From: Streptomyces sp. NBC_00576
GTDB taxonomy: Bacteria; Actinomycetota; Actinomycetes; Streptomycetales; Streptomycetaceae
NCBI RefSeq assembly: GCF_036345175.1
Contig: NZ_CP107780.1
Span: 6,696,001 to 6,760,000, forward strand
DNA length: 64,000 nucleotides
Direction: 5' to 3'
Position numbers and translations under genes: made by a program. Positions within the stretch are counted from its first letter, which is position 1; every line of letters starts with the position of its first letter. Below are positions 50,401-59,238 of this stretch, piece by piece. Below the pieces are notes generated by a model. That model saw only the letters and a program-made list of their open reading frames with translations, made no database searches and had not been told where the DNA came from.

Positions 50401-52860
50401 ATGACTACGACGACCACCTCGCGCGGCCGCAGGCGCGCCCCCTCGAAGGTGCAGCGGGCCGCCGGCAAGGCCGCCGCGCTGCAGAAACCGCGAGTCATCC
50501 TCGCCCTGCTGCTCCTGCTCGCGCTGACCAGCGTGATGCTGCTCGACGGCTATCTGCGCGCGGAGGTCGGCGGCGACCAGCGCGTACGTACCGGGGCCAG
50601 CTCGAACGACGTCCCCGACAAGATCATCGACGGCGGGCCGATCCTCAGCTTCCGCAACGGGCAGGCCGTGACCCAGTCCGTGCCGGAGAAGACCATCGCG
50701 CTCACCTTCGACGACGGCCCGAACCCCACCTGGACGCCCCAGGTCCTCAAGATCCTTCAGGAATACGACGTCCCCGGCACGTTCTTCGTGGTCGGCTCGA
50801 TGGTGTCGCGCTACCCGAGCATCGTGCAGACGATGGTCGAACAGGGCGACGAGATCGGCATCCACACCTTCACGCACGTCGACCTCTCCTACCAGAGCGA
50901 CGCCCGCGTCAACCGCGAGATGCAGCAGACGCAGCTCGCGCTGGCGGGCGCGGCCGGCATCACGACGACGCTGTTCCGGGCGCCGTACTCGTCGGAGGCG
51001 GACGCCATCGACAACTACAGCTGGCCCGTCTACAAGAAGCTCGGCGAGGAGGGCTACACCAGCGTCTTCGTCGACACCGACAGCGACGACTGGAAGCGCC
51101 CCGGCGTCTCGAAGATCATCAAGTGGGCCACGCCGGAGGACGGCAAGGGCGCCTCGGTGCTCTTCCACGACGCCGGCGGCGAGCGCTCGCAGACGATCAA
51201 GGCGCTGCCGACGTACATCAAGAAGATGAAGGCGGCGGGCTACACCTTCACCACCATCAGCGGCGCGATCCAGCAGCAGGAGTCGAGCGCGCAGCAGACG
51301 GCCACCGGTACGGGCACGGGAACAAGTACGGGTACGGGTACGGGTGCCACTGCGGGCTCGGGCACGGGCTCGGGCACAAGCGCGGCCACGGGTGCTCCGG
51401 GCACCGCCGAGGGCCAGCTGCCCGGCGGCGCGCCGACCGGCCAGCAGGGCAACGGGCAGCAGGGCAACGGCCAGTTGGGGAACGGCCAGCAGGGCAACGG
51501 CCCGGGACGCGGCGGCGGAACGTCGAACCTCCAGGCCGCCCACCGCACCGCCACCGGCGCGACCCTCTACGAGGGCAAGGCCCTCATCGCGGCCGTCGCC
51601 GTCGCCGAATGGGCTGTACCGGGGCTGGCCACCGGACTGGCGGTCGTCGGCTTCGCCGTCATGGGCCGGTTCGGGATGATGCTGATCCTCGCGCGCCGCC
51701 ACTACCGGCAACGCAACCGGAAACGCGGCAAGGGCGGCAAGGGCGGGAAGTTCAGCTGGGGACCGACGGTCACCCGGCCGGTGACCGTGATCGTGCCCGC
51801 GTACAACGAGAAGGAGTGCATCGCCAACACCCTTGAATCACTGGCGAAGAGCACCCACCCGATCGAGATCATCGTCGTCGACGACGGCTCGGACGACAAC
51901 ACGTCCCAGATCGCGCGCGACGCGGCCCTCTCCTTCGGCATGACGAACGTCCGGGTCATCCGCCAGGAGAACGCGGGCAAGCCGGCCGCCCTCAACAACG
52001 GTGTACGCAGCGCCAGTTACGACATCGTCGTGATGATGGACGGCGACACCGTTTTCGAACCGGACGCCGTCCACCAGCTCGTGCAGCCCTTCGCCGACCC
52101 CGAGGTCGGCGCGGTCGCGGGCAACGCCAAGGTCGGCAACCGCAACACGATCATCGGCGCCTGGCAGCACATCGAGTACGTGATGGGCTTCAACCTCGAC
52201 CGCCGCATGTACGACCTGCTGCGCTGCATGCCGACCATCCCCGGCGCGATCGGCGCGTTCCGCCGCGACGCGGTCCTCGACGTCGGCGGCATGAGCGAGG
52301 ACACGCTCGCCGAGGACACCGACATCACCATCGCGATGCACCGCGCGGGCTGGCGGGTCGTCTATCAGGAGCACGCCAAGGCCTGGACGGAGGCGCCCGG
52401 TTCGCTGAAGCAGCTGTGGAGCCAGCGCTACCGCTGGTCGTACGGCACGATGCAGGCACTCTGGAAGCACCGCAAGTCCCTTACGGACAAGGGGCCTTCG
52501 GGCCGCTTCGGCCGCGTGGGCATGCCGTTGGTGGTCATCTTCCAGATCATCACCCCGGTCTTCGCCCCGCTGATCGACGTCTTCACGGTCTACGCGATGA
52601 TCTTCATCGACTTCCAGGAGGCGATCCTGGCCTGGTTGGCGGTCCTGAGCATCCAACTCGTCTGCGCGGCCTACGCGTTCCGCCTGGACCGCGAGCAGTA
52701 CCGGTACCTGCTGATGATGCCGCTGCAGCAACTGGCATACCGCCAGATGATGTACCTCGTCCTCATCCACTCCTGCATCACCGCTCTCACCGGCGGCCGC
52801 CTGCGCTGGCAGAAACTGAAGCGCACAGGCGAGGTCGGCACCCCGGCGGGGGCGAGCTGA
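50401..52860 (+). CDS. Bifunctional polysaccharide deacetylase / family 2 glycosyltransferase
   Basis: This 819-residue membrane protein has an N-terminal anchor (about 35-55), a NodB-type deacetylase domain with TFDDGP (103-107) and HTFTH metal-binding sites, and a Gly/Thr linker. A processive GT2 domain follows (PVTVIVPAYNEKECI at about 460, DGDTVFEPDA, EDTDI and QRYRW), with membrane segments after it. The layout matches Streptomyces MatB-like proteins linked to exopolysaccharide. It likely polymerises an amino sugar chain and removes acetyl groups. The operon includes a downstream acyltransferase. Confidence 0.88.
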   Translation: MTTTTTSRGRRRAPSKVQRAAGKAAALQKPRVILALLLLLALTSVMLLDGYLRAEVGGDQRVRTGASSNDVPDKIIDGGPILSFRNGQAVTQSVPEKTIALTFDDGPNPTWTPQVLKILQEYDVPGTFFVVGSMVSRYPSIVQTMVEQGDEIGIHTFTHVDLSYQSDARVNREMQQTQLALAGAAGITTTLFRAPYSSEADAIDNYSWPVYKKLGEEGYTSVFVDTDSDDWKRPGVSKIIKWATPEDGKGASVLFHDAGGERSQTIKALPTYIKKMKAAGYTFTTISGAIQQQESSAQQTATGTGTGTSTGTGTGATAGSGTGSGTSAATGAPGTAEGQLPGGAPTGQQGNGQQGNGQLGNGQQGNGPGRGGGTSNLQAAHRTATGATLYEGKALIAAVAVAEWAVPGLATGLAVVGFAVMGRFGMMLILARRHYRQRNRKRGKGGKGGKFSWGPTVTRPVTVIVPAYNEKECIANTLESLAKSTHPIEIIVVDDGSDDNTSQIARDAALSFGMTNVRVIRQENAGKPAALNNGVRSASYDIVVMMDGDTVFEPDAVHQLVQPFADPEVGAVAGNAKVGNRNTIIGAWQHIEYVMGFNLDRRMYDLLRCMPTIPGAIGAFRRDAVLDVGGMSEDTLAEDTDITIAMHRAGWRVVYQEHAKAWTEAPGSLKQLWSQRYRWSYGTMQALWKHRKSLTDKGPSGRFGRVGMPLVVIFQIITPVFAPLIDVFTVYAMIFIDFQEAILAWLAVLSIQLVCAAYAFRLDREQYRYLLMMPLQQLAYRQMMYLVLIHSCITALTGGRLRWQKLKRTGEVGTPAGAS

Positions 52861-54245
52861 TGAGCTGGGGGACGGATCAGCAGGGCTACGGCCACAACCA
52901 TGCCAACGGCGACAACTACGGCTACGAGTACGGGCAACAGCCGTACCCGCAGGAGCCGTACCCCCAGCAGTACGTCGACTACGGCCAAGTCGCCTATGAG
53001 CAACGGGAGTACGCGGCGGAGTACGCGCCGGAATACGTGCCGGGGTACGTGGAGGAGCCGGAAGCCGCCACCCACGACACCAACCTCGGCGACGTCGATG
53101 TCGATGGCGATGTCGATAGCGATAGCGATGTCGATAGCGATGTCGATGGCGAGGAGAACCTCAACGACACCAGGGAGACAGACCTCCCGAACCCGCCGAA
53201 GGCGAAGAAACCGGCAGGCCGCGACCGTTACTTCGACACGCTGCGCGCCATCGCCCTCGTGCGTGTCGTCGCCTACCACACGTTCGGCTGGGCCTGGGCG
53301 GGCATGGTGTTCCCGTCCATGGGGATCATGTTCGCCCTCGCCGGCACGCTGATGGCGAAGTCCCTGGAACGCCCCGCGCTCAAGGTGATCAGGAGCCGGG
53401 TCCGCCGCCTCCTGCCCCCCTTCTGGTTCTGGGGCTTCTTCGTGATCGTCGCGATGATGATCCACGACTGGATGCCGGGCTGGCAGATCGTCTTCTGGGT
53501 CGTGCCCCTCGGCGACCCGCCGGGCAACGCCTGGGGCCAGCAGGCCTGGGAGATCCTCTGGTACCTGCGCACGTATCTCTGGTTCGTCCTGCTCTCTCCG
53601 CTCCTGCTGCGGACGTTCCGCCTGGCCCCGGTGGCCGTACTGCTCCTCTCCCTGGCCCCGATCGTGGTGTTCCACTACCTCTGGGAGCCCCCGGACAACC
53701 GCTTCGGCAACGGCCTCACCGACCTGGCCACCTTCCTCTTCTGCTGGGTCCTCGGCTTCGCGCACCGGGAGGGCGTACTGCAACGGCTCAAACCGGCGTT
53801 GGTGGTCCTCTTCTCCCTGGCCGCCATCGGCTTCGGCGGCTGGTACGCCTTCACTCACCAGGCCGAGACGGGCTCCTACGATCTCGACGACATCCCGCTC
53901 GCTCAGGCGTTCTGGTCGGCGGGCTTCGTGACGCTGCTGATGTACGCGAAGGCGCACTTCGAGATCGACTTCGCGGGGCTGACCCGCTACAAGCGGCTCG
54001 ACCGGATCGTGACGATCTTCAACGCGCGCGCCGTCACGCTCTATCTCTGGCACGAGATCGCCCTGATCCTGGCCGTCCCGCTGATCGACCAGTTCTGGAA
54101 CGTCCCGGCCTTCGAGAAGTACCTGCCGCTGGAGAGCCAGTGGTTCATGTTCGGCATCGGCTGGATCCTGATCGCCGTGTTCGTTCTGCTGTGCGGCTGG
54201 GTGGAGGACGTGGCCGGCAAGAAGAGACCGAAACTGCTGCCGTAG
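52860..54245 (+). CDS. Acyltransferase 3 family membrane protein
   Basis: This 461-residue protein has a long Tyr/Gln/Glu-rich cytoplasmic N-terminus with an aspartate/valine/serine repeat, and then an acyltransferase-3 domain of about ten membrane segments (DRYFDTLRAIALVRVVAYHTFGW, the catalytic-type histidine). The C-terminal half has LYLWHEIALILAVPLI. Such enzymes O-acetylate exopolysaccharides or other wall molecules. The ATG overlaps the glycosyltransferase stop, so its product probably decorates that polymer. Confidence 0.85.
   Translation: MSWGTDQQGYGHNHANGDNYGYEYGQQPYPQEPYPQQYVDYGQVAYEQREYAAEYAPEYVPGYVEEPEAATHDTNLGDVDVDGDVDSDSDVDSDVDGEENLNDTRETDLPNPPKAKKPAGRDRYFDTLRAIALVRVVAYHTFGWAWAGMVFPSMGIMFALAGTLMAKSLERPALKVIRSRVRRLLPPFWFWGFFVIVAMMIHDWMPGWQIVFWVVPLGDPPGNAWGQQAWEILWYLRTYLWFVLLSPLLLRTFRLAPVAVLLLSLAPIVVFHYLWEPPDNRFGNGLTDLATFLFCWVLGFAHREGVLQRLKPALVVLFSLAAIGFGGWYAFTHQAETGSYDLDDIPLAQAFWSAGFVTLLMYAKAHFEIDFAGLTRYKRLDRIVTIFNARAVTLYLWHEIALILAVPLIDQFWNVPAFEKYLPLESQWFMFGIGWILIAVFVLLCGWVEDVAGKKRPKLLP
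53090..53150. repeat. 6-base-period tandem repeat in the acyltransferase gene
   Basis: Units GATGTCGAT/GATAGC repeat about ten times and encode a run of alternating Asp with Val, Gly and Ser. It is in frame and lies in the cytoplasmic N-terminus, where length changes should be tolerated. Confidence 0.75.
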
Positions 54246-54348
54246 CCGGCCGACCGACTGGTGTGCCGACGGGGCGGGCGCCTCAAGTACACCCGCCCGC
54301 GCCCGTGCCGCTGGGGGGCCCTGAGGTACGTACTGCCACAATGGGCAC

Positions 54349-55044
54349 GTGACCCGCGCATCCCTGAACAAGCAGCCGCACGAAGTCGCCTCGATGTTCG
54401 ACGACGTGGCGGAACGGTACGACCTCACCAACGACGTGCTGTCTCTCGGCCAGGATCGTGTGTGGCGCAAGGAGGTCGCGAAGGCGGTCGACGCCCGCCC
54501 GGCGCAGAAGATCCTCGACCTGGCCGCCGGTACGGCCACCTCCTCCCTCCCCTTCGCCCGCACAGGCGCGTACGTCGTCCCCTGCGACTTCTCCCTCGGC
54601 ATGCTCAGGGTCGGCAAGCGCAACCACCCCTGGCTGCCCTTCACGGCGGGCGACGCCACCAGGCTGCCCTTCAAGGACGACACCTTCGACGCGGTGACGA
54701 TCTCCTTCGGACTGCGCAACGTCCAGGACACCGGCGCGGCCCTGCGCGAGCTGTACCGGGTCACGCGCCCCGGCGGACGGGTCGTGATCTGCGAGTTCTC
54801 ACACCCGACGTGGGCGCCCTTCCGCACGGTGTACACGGAGTACCTGATGCGCGCCCTGCCCCCGGTCGCCCGCGCGGTCTCCTCGAACCCCGACGCGTAC
54901 GTCTACCTCGCCGAGTCCATCCGCGCCTGGCCCGACCAGCCGGCCCTGGCCGAACTGCTGCGCGACGCGGGCTGGTCGAAGACGGCCTGGCGCAACCTCA
55001 CGGGCGGCGTGGTGGCCCTGCACCGCGGCTTCAAGCAGCAGTAG
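54349..55044 (+). CDS. menG: Demethylmenaquinone methyltransferase (MenG/UbiE)
   Basis: This 231-residue SAM-dependent methyltransferase has the UbiE/MenG signature: VASMFDDVAERYDLTNDVLS, motif I ILDLAAGTATSS (about 55-66), TISFGLRNVQD and PGGRVVICEFS. It methylates demethylmenaquinone in the last step of menaquinone synthesis. The GTG start is preceded by a weak ribosome site. Its position near mqnC, a menJ-like gene and nuo is consistent with respiratory quinone supply. Confidence 0.93.
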   Translation: MTRASLNKQPHEVASMFDDVAERYDLTNDVLSLGQDRVWRKEVAKAVDARPAQKILDLAAGTATSSLPFARTGAYVVPCDFSLGMLRVGKRNHPWLPFTAGDATRLPFKDDTFDAVTISFGLRNVQDTGAALRELYRVTRPGGRVVICEFSHPTWAPFRTVYTEYLMRALPPVARAVSSNPDAYVYLAESIRAWPDQPALAELLRDAGWSKTAWRNLTGGVVALHRGFKQQ

Positions 55045-55132
55045 CTGTCCCTGTCCTCCCCTTGTTCCCCAGTTCTCCCAGTTCCGCCACTTACCCCCGT
55101 TCCCCGTTCCCCGCTTCCCCTGTTCCTGCCGG
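55045..55132. other. Pyrimidine-rich intergenic tract
   Basis: This gap between convergent genes is almost all C and T on the plus strand (short TTCCCC and CTGTCC repeats). It has no open frame. It could form triplex-like structure or slow polymerase, but function is unknown. Confidence 0.5.
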
Positions 55133-55480
55133 TCACCTGACCGCCTCGAACGCGTCTCCGGGCCGCTCGAGTTCACGTTCCAGCCCACCCCTGGGCGGCT
55201 GCGGGAACCGCGGCTCGCGCACCCCCGCGCCCCCGCCGCCTTCGCCCTCCCCGAAGTCGAACCACACGGTGACGACGGCACCGTGCGGTATCGCGACGCC
55301 CGGCGGCGGATACTGCCGTACGACGTAGTCGACGACGGTGAGATGGAATTCGGGCCGGTCGGGCGCGGCCAGCAGCACCCCGTGTGACCTGGCCCTTTCA
55401 CGCGCGTCCACGGCCATCAGGCCGACGAGCTTCGGTACGCGCACTTCGGGTGTGTTGGGTGTTATGCGCACAGACTTCAC
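55133..55480 (-). CDS. Small PASTA-domain protein
   Basis: This 115-residue product has a single PASTA-like domain: VRVPKLVGLMAVDARERARSHGVLL, then VVRQYPPPGVAIPHGAVVTVWF. PASTA domains usually bind peptidoglycan on kinases and penicillin-binding proteins, but here there is no kinase, signal peptide or membrane helix. A Gly-rich tail follows. The GTG start is a little uncertain, with another GTG three codons on. It is convergent with menG. Confidence 0.75.
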   Translation of the reverse strand: MKSVRITPNTPEVRVPKLVGLMAVDARERARSHGVLLAAPDRPEFHLTVVDYVVRQYPPPGVAIPHGAVVTVWFDFGEGEGGGGAGVREPRFPQPPRGGLERELERPGDAFEAVR

Positions 55481-55577
55481 CCCCAGCGGTACGGGCAGGG
55501 TAACCCCGGCCGCGCACCGCCCGGAAGCGCTGAGTGGTTTTCCGCGTCAGGCGGTCACTGTCTGTGATGAGTCCCGG

Positions 55578-56084
55578 TCATAGATCGAGCCGATAGCAGT
55601 GCCCCTCCTGCTTCAGCGTCGGCGTCGTGAAGACGTCGGTGAGGCGCATGCCCAGCCGTCGGGTGACCGCGATGGACCGCTCGTTGCGGGCGTTGACCAT
55701 CGCGACCACGCCGGACACGCCCGCCGCGCGCACCCGCTCCAGGGTCAACTCGGCTGCCGCGGTGGCGTAACCCTGGCCCCAGTGGGCCCGGCCGAGCCGC
55801 CAGCCGATCTCGATCTCCCCCTTGGGGCCCCAGTCCTGCGGCCACGGTTGCGCGCCGGTGAAGCCGATGACCTGGTCCGACTCGTCGAGCATGGTCCAGA
55901 AGCAGAACCCGTACTCGGCGTCGTGCCGGCGCTGGCGGGCGGTGAGCTCCTCGTAGACGGACAGTTCCGCCGATCTGCCCCCGTGGAACTCCATGACGTC
56001 GGGGTCGTCGAAGACGCGGTGCCAGGCGAAGGCGTCCTCGTCGGTGGGAACACGGAGGCGTACTGGGGGGAGTGCTCGGTCCAC
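55578..56084 (-). CDS. GNAT-family N-acetyltransferase (RimJ/RimL type)
   Basis: This 168-residue protein has the GNAT fold of the RimJ/RimL branch: LRVPTDEDAFAWHRVFDDP, then EIEIGWRLGRAHWGQGYATAA with the acetyl-CoA binding loop R/Q-x-x-G-x-A, and MVNARNERSIAVTRRLGMR. It probably acetylates an amino group of a small molecule or protein N-terminus. The GTG at 56084 follows AAGGGC. It is divergent from the reductase gene to the right. Confidence 0.88.
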   Translation of the reverse strand: MDRALPPVRLRVPTDEDAFAWHRVFDDPDVMEFHGGRSAELSVYEELTARQRRHDAEYGFCFWTMLDESDQVIGFTGAQPWPQDWGPKGEIEIGWRLGRAHWGQGYATAAAELTLERVRAAGVSGVVAMVNARNERSIAVTRRLGMRLTDVFTTPTLKQEGHCYRLDL

Positions 56085-56183
56085 GGGGCAGCCCTTCAGC
56101 CGGGTGATCGGTACTGCTGAATAGACTGCCCATGTCCAGTGCCGGTCGGCACGCAGATTTGAGAGTCTTGGGGAGAACCCGTC

Positions 56184-57467
56184 GTGACCGAGCCCCTCTC
56201 CGAAAACACCGCCGATGTGATCGTCGTCGGGGCCGGGCCAGCCGGTTCCACCACCGCCTACTACCTGGCGAAGGCCGGACTCGACGTACTGCTGCTGGAG
56301 AAGACCAGTTTCCCGCGCGAGAAAGTGTGCGGCGACGGTCTGACGCCCCGGGCGACCAAGCAGCTCGTCGCGATGGGCATCGACATCTCCGAGGAGGCCG
56401 GCTGGCTGCGGAACAAGGGCCTCCGCATCATCGGCGGCGGCGTCCGCCTCCAGCTCGACTGGCCGGAACTCGCCTCCTTCCCCGACTACGGCCTCGTCCG
56501 CAAGCGCGACGACTTCGACGAACAGCTCGCCCGCCAGGCCCAGAAGGCAGGCGCGCGGCTGTACGAGCGCTGCAACGTCGGCGCCCCGATCACCGACGAC
56601 CGCACCGGCCGCATCACCGGCGTGCACGCGAAACTCGGTGAGGACAAGCGCGAGGTCACCTTCCACGCCCCGCTGGTGGTCGCGGCCGACGGCAACTCCA
56701 CCCGCCTGTCGTTGGCGATGGGCCTGCACCGCCGCGAGGACCGCCCGATGGGCGTCGCGGTCCGTACGTACTTCACCTCTCCGCGCCACGAGGACGACTA
56801 TCTGGAGTCCTGGCTGGAACTCTGGGACCGGCGAGGGGCCGAGGACCGTCTGCTCCCGGGCTACGGCTGGATCTTCGGCATGGGCGACGGCACCTCGAAC
56901 GTCGGTCTCGGTGTGCTCAACACCTCGGACTCCTTCAAGGAGCTGGACTGGCGCGAGGTGCTGAAGGCCTGGTGCGCGTCGATGCCGGAGGACTGGGGCT
57001 ACACCCCCGACAACATGACCGGCCCGATCCGCGGCGCCGCCCTCCCCATGGCCTTCAACCGGCAGCCCCACTACACGAAGGGCCTGCTGCTCGTCGGCGA
57101 CGCCGGCGGCCTGGTGAACCCCTTCAACGGTGAGGGCATCGCCTACGCCATGGAGTCCGGCCAGATCGCCGCCGACGTCATCGTCCAGGCCTCCGCGCGG
57201 GCCACCCCGGCCCAGCGGGAGATCGCGCTCCAGCGCTACCCGCGCGTGCTCAAGGACACCTACGGCGGCTACTACACACTGGGCCGCGCCTTCGTGAAGC
57301 TCATCGGCAACCCGAAGGTCATGAAGATCGCGGCCGAACGTGGCCTGACGCACCCCTTGCTGATGAAGTTCACCCTGAAGATGCTGGCCAACCTGACCGA
57401 CCCGACGGGTGGCGACGCGATGGACCGGATCATCAACGGCCTGAGCAAGGTGGCCCCGAAGGCGTGA
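56184..57467 (+). CDS. Geranylgeranyl-reductase-family flavoprotein, menaquinone reductase (MenJ-like)
   Basis: This 427-residue FAD protein has the dinucleotide-binding VIVVGAGPAGSTTAYYLAK (about residues 12-30), the GxGDG-like DYGLVRKRDDFDEQLAR stretch, and the second FAD motif LLVGDAGGLVNPFNGEGI. Geranylgeranyl reductases saturate isoprenoid double bonds; the actinobacterial member MenJ does so on menaquinone. Placement near menG and ahead of nuo supports that. The GTG start follows GGGGAGAAC. Substrate identity is inferred. Confidence 0.85.
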   Translation: MTEPLSENTADVIVVGAGPAGSTTAYYLAKAGLDVLLLEKTSFPREKVCGDGLTPRATKQLVAMGIDISEEAGWLRNKGLRIIGGGVRLQLDWPELASFPDYGLVRKRDDFDEQLARQAQKAGARLYERCNVGAPITDDRTGRITGVHAKLGEDKREVTFHAPLVVAADGNSTRLSLAMGLHRREDRPMGVAVRTYFTSPRHEDDYLESWLELWDRRGAEDRLLPGYGWIFGMGDGTSNVGLGVLNTSDSFKELDWREVLKAWCASMPEDWGYTPDNMTGPIRGAALPMAFNRQPHYTKGLLLVGDAGGLVNPFNGEGIAYAMESGQIAADVIVQASARATPAQREIALQRYPRVLKDTYGGYYTLGRAFVKLIGNPKVMKIAAERGLTHPLLMKFTLKMLANLTDPTGGDAMDRIINGLSKVAPKA

Positions 57468-57474
57468 CCGGCGC

Positions 57475-57499
57475 AGGCCCTCTCAGGAGGTGAGGGCCT
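57475..57499. terminator. Bidirectional terminator hairpin between the reductase and peptide deformylase genes
   Basis: AGGCCCTC (57475-57482) and GAGGGCCT (57492-57499) form an 8-base stem with a 9-base loop between two convergent genes. It overlaps the stop codon of the deformylase gene. Confidence 0.6.
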
Positions 57500-58109
57500 C
57501 CTGCTTGGCGGCCCGTCGCGCGAACACTTCCTCGCGACGGTCCGCCACCTGCCGCAGCGCGTCCTTGCGCTCCCGCGTGGAGAGCCGGTCCAGATACACG
57601 CGCCCGTTGACGTGGTCGGTCTCGTGCTCCAGACACCGGGCGAAGTACCCCGTCCCCTCGACGACAAGAGCGTTCCCGTCCTGATCGAGCCCGCGCACGA
57701 CGGCACGATCCGGGCGGGGTACTTCCATCACGGCCCCCGGCACGGACAGGCACCCCTCGCCCTCGTCGAGGAGGCGCCGGTCGCCGGCGACGAGCGGCTC
57801 CAGTACCGGATTGACGATGTGTCCGACATGCCGGACACCGTCGTCGTCCGGGCAGTCGTACACGAACAGCCGCAGACCGACGCCGACCTGGTTGGCCGCG
57901 AGCCCGGCTCCGTCGGCCACATACATCGTGCGGAACATGTCGGCGATGAGCGCGGCGAGTTCGGGCCCGAACTCGGTAACGTCCCGGCACGGCTTGTGCA
58001 GCACTTCTTCACCGACTTCGGTGATCCGCCGCACGGCCCCAAGCCGTGCCTCGGGCGTGAGCCGCGGATACGAGTCGACGGGCCTGCCCTGTACGAAGAC
58101 ACGAGGCAT
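57483..58109 (-). CDS. def: Peptide deformylase
   Basis: This 208-residue enzyme removes the formyl group from new polypeptides. All three family motifs are present: GAGLAANQ (67-74), EGCLSVP (about 118-124) and the metal site HETDH (162-166). The N-terminus has a short extension and the C-terminus a basic helix. Streptomyces carry several paralogues, so it may not be the essential copy. The ATG at 58109 precedes a complete reading frame, and the gene is monocistronic. Confidence 0.95.
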   Translation of the reverse strand: MPRVFVQGRPVDSYPRLTPEARLGAVRRITEVGEEVLHKPCRDVTEFGPELAALIADMFRTMYVADGAGLAANQVGVGLRLFVYDCPDDDGVRHVGHIVNPVLEPLVAGDRRLLDEGEGCLSVPGAVMEVPRPDRAVVRGLDQDGNALVVEGTGYFARCLEHETDHVNGRVYLDRLSTRERKDALRQVADRREEVFARRAAKQEALTS

Positions 58110-58207
58110 CGCTGTCTCTCCTTCTGCTGTGCGGAGTACTGAGGAAGTACCGAGGCCTCAGCCTCACACAGCCATCCCCTGCGGGGACGGAGAGCGGAGA
58201 AGAGCGA

Positions 58208-58238
58208 AGGGTCGCTGCCCGACAACGGCAGCGACCCT
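58208..58238 (-). terminator. Strong terminator hairpin after the NlpC/P60 gene
   Basis: AGGGTCGCTGCC (58208-58219) and GGCAGCGACCCT (58227-58238) form a perfect 12-base stem with a 7-base loop, 35 bases after the stop of the NlpC/P60 gene, on its strand. It also separates that gene from the deformylase gene. Confidence 0.85.
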
Positions 58239-58272
58239 CACCCGTGAATCCTTGACGGCCTCGACGGTCCGC

Positions 58273-59109
58273 TCAGAGAACGCGCACCGCACCCGACGCC
58301 GGGTACCCGGACAGGTCCTGGACGAGGACGCCCTTGGACGGGTTGGCGGCATCCAGGTACTGGCCGTTACCCACGTACACCGCCACGTGGTACGCCGAAC
58401 CCTTCGCACCCCAGTACAGGATGTCCCCGACCTCCAGGTTGGAGAGCGAGACCTCCGTGCCGACCGTCGACTGGTCCTGCGAGACCCGGGGGAGGTCCAC
58501 GCCGACCTGCTTGAACGCGGCCTGCACCAAGGAAGAGCAGTCCCACGCGTTGGGGCCCGTGGCGCCCATGACGTAGGCGTCGCCCACCTGCTCGTTGAGG
58601 AAGGCGATGACGGCCCCGACGCTGCCGCTCGCGGGGGCGGCCACCTGCGACGTCTCCGAGCTGGAGGAGGAGTCGGAGGACGAGCTGGAGGCGCTAAGCG
58701 TCGCGCGCTCGGCAGAGCGGGAGACAGCGGCCTCCGCAGCGGCCTTGCGGGCGGCCTCGGCCTTCTCCTTGGCCTCCGCCTTCTGCTTGGCCTCCGCGAG
58801 GTCCTTCCTGGCCTCCTGGGCCGCCTTGGCGGCTGCGGCGTCACGCTCGGCCTGGAGCTCGTAGTTCGCGGCGGCCTGCTGCGTGGCGTCCGCGGACTCG
58901 GCGATCTGAGCGGCCAGGTCGGCCGTGAGGGTGGGCAGTTCGAGTGTCTGCGTCACAGGCTCGGCGGCGTTCGCCGCACTGGACGCACCCGCCACTGCCA
59001 GGGTGCTGAGAACGCCACCGGCGACTCCTGCGCGCATGGCCAGCGACGAGCTGGCTGCACGCCGGGGCTTCCGGTGGCTTCGTATGTGAGCGGTAGCGGT
59101 GTGGGACAT
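58273..59109 (-). CDS. NlpC/P60-family cell-wall peptidase (secreted)
   Basis: This 278-residue exported protein has a signal peptide (RAGVAGGVLSTLAVAGASSAANA), a long helical coiled region rich in Ala, Glu and Lys (about 45-130), a Ser-rich linker, and a NlpC/P60 domain. The catalytic cysteine lies in NAWDCSS (Cys191), and the histidine in YHVAVYVG. It likely cuts peptidoglycan stem peptides during growth. It is transcribed alone, with a strong terminator. The start at ATG 59109 gives a standard signal peptide. Confidence 0.9.
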   Translation of the reverse strand: MSHTATAHIRSHRKPRRAASSSLAMRAGVAGGVLSTLAVAGASSAANAAEPVTQTLELPTLTADLAAQIAESADATQQAAANYELQAERDAAAAKAAQEARKDLAEAKQKAEAKEKAEAARKAAAEAAVSRSAERATLSASSSSSDSSSSSETSQVAAPASGSVGAVIAFLNEQVGDAYVMGATGPNAWDCSSLVQAAFKQVGVDLPRVSQDQSTVGTEVSLSNLEVGDILYWGAKGSAYHVAVYVGNGQYLDAANPSKGVLVQDLSGYPASGAVRVL

Positions 59110-59238
59110 GGGTACTAGCGGTACCAGGGGCTCCTCCATACCTTCAAGAAACGTGTGCTGCGCCACAGTTGTTCAATGGAGCCCCCAAATTCCCTGTGCG
59201 TCACTCTTTATTGACGCCGTAACGGGCATTGCGGACAC

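Noticed and set aside
52671..54836. 721-codon minus-strand frame across the acyltransferase gene
   Set aside because: It is a GC-bias artefact. The plus strand shows a complete acyltransferase-3 protein in operon context.
55578..57353. 591-codon minus-strand frame covering the menJ-like gene
   Set aside because: Only its last 168 codons are a real GNAT protein. The rest is antisense to an evident flavoprotein gene.
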